Positions 59,233-64,000 of a stretch of 64,000 nt of DNA are shown piece after piece; position 1 is the stretch's first letter; every line of letters begins with the position of its first letter. The notes below the pieces were generated by a model, which saw only the letters and a list, made by a program, of their open reading frames with translations, had not been told where the DNA came from and did no database searches. This stretch comes from Aphodoplasma sp045541115. GTDB lineage: Bacteria; Bacillota; Clostridia; UBA1381; UMGS1253. The DNA lies in assembly GCA_045541115.1 (NCBI GenBank), contig JAZQIM010000020.1:78135-142134 (forward strand), written 5' to 3'. The translations under genes and the position numbers were made by a program.

Positions 59233-60444
59233 GTGGGATTAGTCGTACAAAAATTCGGCGGAAGCTCCGTGGCAAATGCCGAAAGAGTTTTTAATGTTGC
59301 GCGTACTATCACGGATACATATAAGGCGGGCAATGATGTTGTTGTCGTTGTGTCGGCGCAGGGCGATACGACGGACGAACTTATTGAAAAGGCGAAGGAG
59401 ATAAATAAAAAGCCTTCAAAACGTGAGATGGATATGCTTCTTGCAACAGGCGAGCAGATTTCAATTTCGCTTCTTGCTATGGCAATTGAGTCACTCGGTT
59501 TTCCGGTAATATCACTTACCGGCTGGCAGGTAGGAATGAAAACAAATTCAAACTACGGCAGTGCAAGAATATCAAAGGTAGACACTGCAAGACTTCGCGC
59601 AGAGCTTGACAAAAACCATATTGTTATCGTGGCAGGCTTTCAGGGAATAAATAAATACGATGACATAACCACTCTTGGACGCGGCGGTTCAGATACATCG
59701 GCGGTTGCATTGGCAGCAGCGCTTCATGCAGATGTTTGTGAGATATATACAGACGTTGACGGCGTATATACGGCAGACCCGCGTATCGTAAAAGATGCAG
59801 CGAAAATCAACGAGATTTCGTATGATGAGATGTTAGAGCTTGCATCGCTTGGTGCAAATGTTTTAAATAACCGTTCGGTTGAGATGGCTAAAAAATTTAA
59901 TGTAAAACTGATGGTACTTTCAAGTCTTAAAAAGGTTAAAGGAACGATTGTTAAGGAGGTAAACGACGTGGAAAAAATGTTGGTGCGTGGCGTAACACGT
60001 GATAATGATACTGCAAGAATTTCTCTTATTGAGGTGGAGGATACTCCGGGAAAGGCATTTACCGTTTTCTCGCTTTTGGCAAAGCACAATATAAATGTTG
60101 ATTTGATTATACAGTCAATCGGCAGAAATAACACAAAGGATATAAGTTTTACTGTTGCATCGTCACATCTTGATGAGGCGCTTGGATACATAAAGGAGAA
60201 TAACGAAGTTATCGGAGCTCGTGATATCCAGTGGAATGACGACGTGTCAAAGGTATCAATCGTTGGCGCCGGCATGGTTACAAATCCGGGTGTTGCATCG
60301 AAGATGTTTGAGGCTCTTTATAAGTCAAACATAAACATTCACATGATTGCTACAAGCGAGATTAAAGTATCTGTACTTATTGACCGCAAGGATGCAGAGC
60401 GTGCAGTTGTTGCAATCCATGATGAGTTTGGAATGGCAGACTAA
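59233..60444 (+). CDS. lysC: Aspartate kinase
   Basis: This 403-residue enzyme phosphorylates aspartate, the first step to lysine, threonine and methionine. VQKFGGSSVANAERV begins it, GRGGSDTSAVALAAALHAD and CEIYTDVDGVYTADPRI bind ATP and aspartate, and two ACT domains cover about 265-400. The start is GTG 59233 behind TAAGGAGG. No lysine riboswitch was seen in the 60-base gap. It is cotranscribed with hom. Confidence 0.95.
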   Translation: MGLVVQKFGGSSVANAERVFNVARTITDTYKAGNDVVVVVSAQGDTTDELIEKAKEINKKPSKREMDMLLATGEQISISLLAMAIESLGFPVISLTGWQVGMKTNSNYGSARISKVDTARLRAELDKNHIVIVAGFQGINKYDDITTLGRGGSDTSAVALAAALHADVCEIYTDVDGVYTADPRIVKDAAKINEISYDEMLELASLGANVLNNRSVEMAKKFNVKLMVLSSLKKVKGTIVKEVNDVEKMLVRGVTRDNDTARISLIEVEDTPGKAFTVFSLLAKHNINVDLIIQSIGRNNTKDISFTVASSHLDEALGYIKENNEVIGARDIQWNDDVSKVSIVGAGMVTNPGVASKMFEALYKSNINIHMIATSEIKVSVLIDRKDAERAVVAIHDEFGMAD

Positions 60445-60471
60445 TAGTATATCACTTTTGGAGAAGATTTG

Positions 60472-61230
60472 ATGAACAAAAATTCTATAGAAGAGCGCGA
60501 GGATATTTTAGAAGGCAGAAACCCTGTTTTTGAGGCACTCAAAAGCGGACGACAGATTGACAAGATTTTGATTGCAAAATCTGATAATAAAGGCTCAATC
60601 ACGCGTATCATTGCGCTCGCAAAGGAAAAAAGAATACTGATAAGTGAAGTTGAGCGTTCAAAGCTAGATGCAATAAGCCAGACAGGCGCACATCAGGGAA
60701 TAATAGCGTATGTCGCTGCTGCTACATATGTGAGCGTGCAGGATATTATAGATTATGCACATGAGTGTAACGAGCCACCGTTTATAATTATATGCGACTC
60801 ACTAAACGATTCGCATAACCTTGGTTCGATTATCCGTACGGCGCATTGCTGCGGCGCTCACGGCGTCATTATTCCAAAGCACAGAAGCGTCGGCTTGACG
60901 GCTGCTTGTGCGAAAGCATCAGCAGGTGCGGCTGAATATATGAAGGTCGCAAAGGTTACGAATCTGTCTCGCTGCATCGACGATTTAAAAAAAGCGGGAT
61001 TGTGGATTTGCGGCACAGATGCCGACGGCGAAAACGATATATACAGCGCCGACCTTTCGGGACCGATTGGAGTAGTAATTGGTTCGGAAGGCGAGGGCAT
61101 GAGCAGGCTTGTAAAGGAAAGCTGTGATTTTCTTGTAAGAATTCCTATGAAGGGAAAAATAAACAGCCTAAATGCTTCTGTAGCGGCGGGCGTGCTTATG
61201 TATGAGGTTGTACGAAGAAGAAGTAACTAA
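60472..61230 (+). CDS. rlmB: TrmH-family 23S rRNA 2'-O-methyltransferase RlmB
   Basis: This is a 252-residue SpoU-family knotted methyltransferase. It has an N-terminal substrate-binding domain (about 10-80, EGRNPVFEALKSG) and a catalytic core with NDSHNLGSIIRTAHCCGAHG, VIGSEGEGMSRL and NSLNASVAAGVLMYEV. It probably acts on G2251 of 23S rRNA, but other TrmH-family targets cannot be excluded. ATG 60472 follows GGAG. It is followed by a bidirectional terminator. Confidence 0.92.
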   Translation: MNKNSIEEREDILEGRNPVFEALKSGRQIDKILIAKSDNKGSITRIIALAKEKRILISEVERSKLDAISQTGAHQGIIAYVAAATYVSVQDIIDYAHECNEPPFIIICDSLNDSHNLGSIIRTAHCCGAHGVIIPKHRSVGLTAACAKASAGAAEYMKVAKVTNLSRCIDDLKKAGLWICGTDADGENDIYSADLSGPIGVVIGSEGEGMSRLVKESCDFLVRIPMKGKINSLNASVAAGVLMYEVVRRRSN

Positions 61231-61240
61231 TATAATACAA

Positions 61241-61267
61241 AAAACAGAGCCAGTTGGCTCTGTTTTT
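61241..61267. terminator. Bidirectional terminator between rlmB and scfB
   Basis: Perfect 11-bp stem AAAACAGAGCC/GGCTCTGTTTT with AGTT loop. Confidence 0.9.
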
Positions 61268-61277
61268 ATATGCTCAT

Positions 61278-62651
61278 TTATTCTTCCTCACTAAGACATG
61301 CCGCAATAGCAAGCGCACATTCTACGCGCTTTCTTTCCATATCGCATGCGAGCTTGTAGGGTTTGTTAATGTCTTTGTTGAAGTTATATGCATTTGCAGG
61401 ACAACCCCCCGAGCAATAAAACTTTGCAAAGCATTCACTGCACGCGTCTTTCGTATATACATTTGAGCGCATGAACATATTTTTAATATCTTCATCGAAG
61501 CTGCCGTCGAAAACACTTCCCATTTTAAATTTTTCGTTTCCGACGAACTGATGACACGGATAAATATCACCATCAGGCGTTACGGCAACATATTCATGTC
61601 CGCTTCCGCAGCCCGACAGGCGCTTTATAACGCATGGACCTTGCGTAAGGTCAATCATGAAGTGGAAGAAGTTAAAGCCGCGTCCGTCTTTGCGCCTTTG
61701 AACATATTCTTTGGCAAGCTTTTCATATTCTTCGTATATTACGGGCAAATGCTCTTCACGAAGAGCATAATCCTCTTCGTACGGCGCAACAACAGGCTCT
61801 ACACTTGTCTGCTCAAAACCGAGGTCTGCCAAATGAAGAACGTCTTTTGCAAAGTCGAGATTATACGCCGTAAAAGTGCCGCGCACATAGTAGTTATCCT
61901 GGTTTCTCGATTCGGCAATATCTTTAAATTTTGGGACTATCGAATCGTAGCTGCCACTTCCGTCAACGCGAACGCGCACTTTATCGTTTACTTCTTTTGT
62001 GCCGTCTATACTAAGAACTATATTTGACATATTTTCATTTATGTACTTCTTTTTGTCTTCAGTAAGCAAAAGACCGTTTGTTGTAATCGTAAAGCGGAAA
62101 TTCTTGCCGTGTATCTCGCCTTGCTCTTTTGCATATTCCGTAATCTCTTTTACAACCTCAAAATTCATCAGCGGCTCTCCGCCAAAGTAGTCAATTTCGA
62201 TGTTTTTACGTGAGCCTGAGTTTTCTATTACGAAATCAATAGCCTTTTTGCCGACTTCAGCACTCATCATGGAGCGATTATGATGAAAGCTTCCTGTATC
62301 GGCAAAGCAGTATTTACATCTTAAGTTGCAGTCATGTGCAATATGCAAACACATCGCCTTTACGACAGAGCGCTTGTCGAGCCTTTTTGCATACTCTTCG
62401 TATATGTCGTTTGTATATAAAAGCTCGTTGTCATAAAGAGAGCATATCTCGCCATATGCATCGCGGATTTGCTCATCGCTGTATTTATCTGAGAGAGCAT
62501 CTATAAGTGATTGCGGACATGAGTCTTCTCTCTTAAAATTTTGAGCAAAATATGCTACAACATCATATGCGACATCGTCTAACACATGAACTGCTCCGCT
62601 ATATACGTCAAGCACAATATTTTTATCTAGTAATTTATAATAATGTATCAC
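61278..62651 (-). CDS. scfB: SCIFF peptide-modifying radical SAM maturase
   Basis: This 457-residue SPASM-type radical SAM enzyme has the AdoMet cluster C108, C112 and C115 (CNLRCKYC). C-terminal auxiliary cluster cysteines lie in SGCGSGHEYVAV, YPCHQFVG and CSECFAKFYCSGGCPANA. This pattern is the SCIFF maturase family (TIGR03974), which installs thioether links on the six-cysteine precursor encoded just upstream. The start is GTG 62651 with GAGGA about eight bases before. A hairpin separates it from the precursor gene. Confidence 0.94.
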   Translation of the reverse strand: MIHYYKLLDKNIVLDVYSGAVHVLDDVAYDVVAYFAQNFKREDSCPQSLIDALSDKYSDEQIRDAYGEICSLYDNELLYTNDIYEEYAKRLDKRSVVKAMCLHIAHDCNLRCKYCFADTGSFHHNRSMMSAEVGKKAIDFVIENSGSRKNIEIDYFGGEPLMNFEVVKEITEYAKEQGEIHGKNFRFTITTNGLLLTEDKKKYINENMSNIVLSIDGTKEVNDKVRVRVDGSGSYDSIVPKFKDIAESRNQDNYYVRGTFTAYNLDFAKDVLHLADLGFEQTSVEPVVAPYEEDYALREEHLPVIYEEYEKLAKEYVQRRKDGRGFNFFHFMIDLTQGPCVIKRLSGCGSGHEYVAVTPDGDIYPCHQFVGNEKFKMGSVFDGSFDEDIKNMFMRSNVYTKDACSECFAKFYCSGGCPANAYNFNKDINKPYKLACDMERKRVECALAIAACLSEEE

Positions 62652-62680
62652 ATCAATTCCTCAATTCCCAAAAGATAAAA

Positions 62681-62712
62681 TAAAAATAAAGGGACACATT
62701 AAGTGCCCCTTT
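62681..62712 (-). terminator. Attenuator-like hairpin between scfA and scfB
   Basis: AAAGGGGCAC/GTGTCCCTTT (read on the minus strand, one G-U pair) with TTAAT loop, then a T-rich stretch TTTATTTTTATTTTATC. It would let the short precursor be transcribed more than the maturase. Confidence 0.7.
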
Positions 62713-62721
62713 AAGCAAACA

Positions 62722-62868
62722 CTATTTTGAAAGTCTTTCGCACTTCTGGTTTGCAACTGTGCACGAAGTTTTGCAAGCTGACTGACATGATGTCTGGCAC
62801 TCGCCACAACCGCCTTTAGCTGCAGATGATTTTAATGTTGCTTTGTTAAGTGTTGTAATATGTTTCAT
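62722..62868 (-). CDS. scfA: SCIFF sactipeptide precursor (six cysteines in forty-five)
   Basis: This is a 48-residue peptide. After KHITTLNKATLKSSAAKGG (the conserved leader type) come six cysteines at 21, 24, 28, 32, 36 and 43, giving the SCIFF pattern C-x2-C-x3-C-x3-C-x3-C-x6-C. SCIFF peptides are nearly universal in Clostridia; the maturase makes thioether links, but the physiological role remains unknown. AGGAGG lies nine bases before ATG 62868. It has its own promoter and is followed by the hairpin and scfB. Confidence 0.95.
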   Translation of the reverse strand: MKHITTLNKATLKSSAAKGGCGECQTSCQSACKTSCTVANQKCERLSK

Positions 62869-62905
62869 ATCAAAGAACCTCCTATAAATATAAATTGCTA
62901 TAATT

Positions 62906-62935
62906 ATTATATAAGATATAATATACGCTTGTCAA
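62906..62935 (-). promoter_or_regulatory. scfA promoter
   Basis: On the minus strand TTGACA (62935-62930), an 18-base spacer, TATAAT (62911-62906). The -35 lies just downstream of the transketolase stop, so scfA is uncoupled from it. Confidence 0.75.
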
Positions 62936-62939
62936 GCAT

Positions 62940-63893
62940 TTATGCATTTTTGCGATCAAGTAAGCTCTTTGCACGTTTTTCGATATATGAGGCACTTACT
63001 TCGTACTCATCGAGCAAGTGTGCCGGTTTTCCGGAAGCACCGAATTTATCTTGTATTCCAACTACATCTGTAAGAGTCGGGCAGTTTTGCGAAAGAACGC
63101 TGCAAACGGCATCGCCGAGACCGCCGATAACGTTATGCTCTTCTACGCACAAAACAGCACCTGTTTTCTTTGCAGATTCGATTATGATATTGCTGTCGAT
63201 AGGCTTAATTGTAGGAATGTTTACAAGACGTACGCTGATTCCTGCTTCGCTGAGTGCATCGGCAGCCTTTATAGCCTCGTGCAAAAGAAGACCTGTTGAA
63301 ACAATAGTGATATCGCTACCGTCACGCATTACACGGCCTTTGCCGATTTCAAATTCGCCGTATTCTTCTTCGTCGAAGAGAACCGGAACAGCAAGTCTGC
63401 TTAAACGAAGGTATGCGGGCTTGTTATAGTTTGCAAGTGCGCGAACAGCAGCTGCAGTCTCCGTTCCATCAGCAGGGGAAATAACTGTCATATTAGGGAT
63501 TGCGCGCATTAAAGCGACATCTTCTATACACTGGTGAGTTGCACCATCTTCGCCGACAGTAATACCGGCATGTGTGCCGACAACAACTACCGGAAGAGCA
63601 GGGTATGCAATTGAGTTTCTGATCTGCTCATATGCTCTGCCTGCTGCAAACATTGCAAAGCTTGCGGCAAAAACTTTTTTGCCACATGTAGCAAAGCCTG
63701 CTGCTGTAGACATCATATTACCTTCTGCGATACCGCAGTTGAGGTGACGCTCGGGATATGCTTCTTTAAATAATGATGTCATAGTAGATTTGCTAAGGTC
63801 AGCATCTAAAACGATAATATCTTCTCTCGCACCGATTTTAGCAAGTTCCTGTCCAAAGGCGAGTCTTGTTGCAATACTTTTCTTTTCTGCCAT
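62940..63893 (-). CDS. Transketolase, C-terminal subunit
   Basis: This 317-residue half-transketolase has the pyrimidine-binding domain (ARKIGAREDIIVLDADLS-type start, IAEGNMMSTAAGFATCGKKV, THAGITVGEDGATHQ) and the C-terminal domain. With the N-terminal subunit encoded upstream it forms a heterotetramer-type enzyme moving two-carbon units between sugar phosphates in the pentose phosphate pathway. Its start overlaps the N-terminal subunit's stop by one base (TAATG). The same fold is used by dihydroxyacetone synthases, but transketolase is the usual reading. Confidence 0.9.
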   Translation of the reverse strand: MAEKKSIATRLAFGQELAKIGAREDIIVLDADLSKSTMTSLFKEAYPERHLNCGIAEGNMMSTAAGFATCGKKVFAASFAMFAAGRAYEQIRNSIAYPALPVVVVGTHAGITVGEDGATHQCIEDVALMRAIPNMTVISPADGTETAAAVRALANYNKPAYLRLSRLAVPVLFDEEEYGEFEIGKGRVMRDGSDITIVSTGLLLHEAIKAADALSEAGISVRLVNIPTIKPIDSNIIIESAKKTGAVLCVEEHNVIGGLGDAVCSVLSQNCPTLTDVVGIQDKFGASGKPAHLLDEYEVSASYIEKRAKSLLDRKNA

Positions 63894-64000
63894 TAGTTTT
63901 CGCCCTCCAATCTGTTAATAAGCTCATCGAGCTCGGCAATTGCCTGGTTGTATTGTTCTTCATTAGGTGCACTACCGTGCCAGCCGGCTTGTCCTTCCAT
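63893..64000 (-). CDS. Transketolase, N-terminal subunit, cut by the window
   Basis: Only the last 35 codons are present: EGQAGWHGSAPNEEQYNQAI is the typical end of the thiamine-pyrophosphate domain half (WHG-x-AP motif). The rest of the gene runs off the right edge. Confidence 0.85.
   Translation of the reverse strand: MEGQAGWHGSAPNEEQYNQAIAELDELINRLEGEN

Noticed and set aside
1..64000. CRISPR array, insertion sequence or rRNA
   Set aside because: No regularly spaced repeats, no transposase and no rRNA segments were seen by eye; a computed search could still find weak ones.

Overview
The window is a chromosomal segment of an anaerobic, low-to-mid GC Firmicute, most likely an uncultured gut-type member of the class Clostridia. 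The evidence is the S10-spc-alpha ribosomal cluster with the Clostridia-style order secY-adk-map-KOW-infA-rpmJ-rpsM-rpsK-rpsD-rpoA-rplQ, zinc-type S14 and L36, HemZ, Rex, Noc, an anaerobic class III ribonucleotide reductase (nrdD-nrdG), split transketolase genes, and a SCIFF sactipeptide with its radical SAM maturase. Nothing in the sequence fixes the order, family or genus.

Layout. 1-2050: the edge of a mobile or conjugative-type element, with a zinc-finger (DUF3268-type) gene behind a 250-nt structured leader and a winged-helix replication-type gene. 2051-11300: lysS, rex, a P-loop/Asp23 fusion, hemZ, an MBL hydrolase, a RelA/SpoT (p)ppGpp enzyme and recJ. 11426-12870: beta and a minimal gamma subunit of a sodium-pumping decarboxylase. 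12902-29853: rpsT, then the ribosomal protein/secY/rpoA cluster, in which several gaps carry runs of hairpins. 29864-34292: a class A PBP, an amidohydrolase and trxB, all on the minus strand. 34431-38475: a methionine operon (metF, MetH activation protein, metH lacking that domain) with a palindrome over the promoter. 38494-41579: nrdD-nrdG with an NrdR box.

41655-43886: a tRNA-Ser followed by a small accessory island, consisting of a broken toxin-like gene and two small exported or membrane proteins. 44074-50400: a lipoprotein nuclease, a beta-CASP hydrolase, a LOG-family enzyme, mltG, and the likely U34 tRNA-modification pair trmR-trhP. 50444-57240: noc, rsmG, folD, ygiQ, a YycI-like protein, uppP and a DivIVA-like coiled coil, all on the minus strand. 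57484-61230: an ACT protein, hom, aspartate kinase and rlmB. 61278-64000: the SCIFF pair and transketolase.

Most of the window is housekeeping. The least explained parts are the multi-hairpin leaders in the ribosomal cluster and before the DUF3268 gene, the decayed toxin-like locus next to tRNA-Ser, the nested palindromes at the noc and metF promoters, and the 92-base ygiQ/folD overlap. Start codons were corrected wherever a Shine-Dalgarno sequence, a promoter or family N-termini contradicted the longest ORF. All structures and promoters were read by eye; no folding or database search was run.
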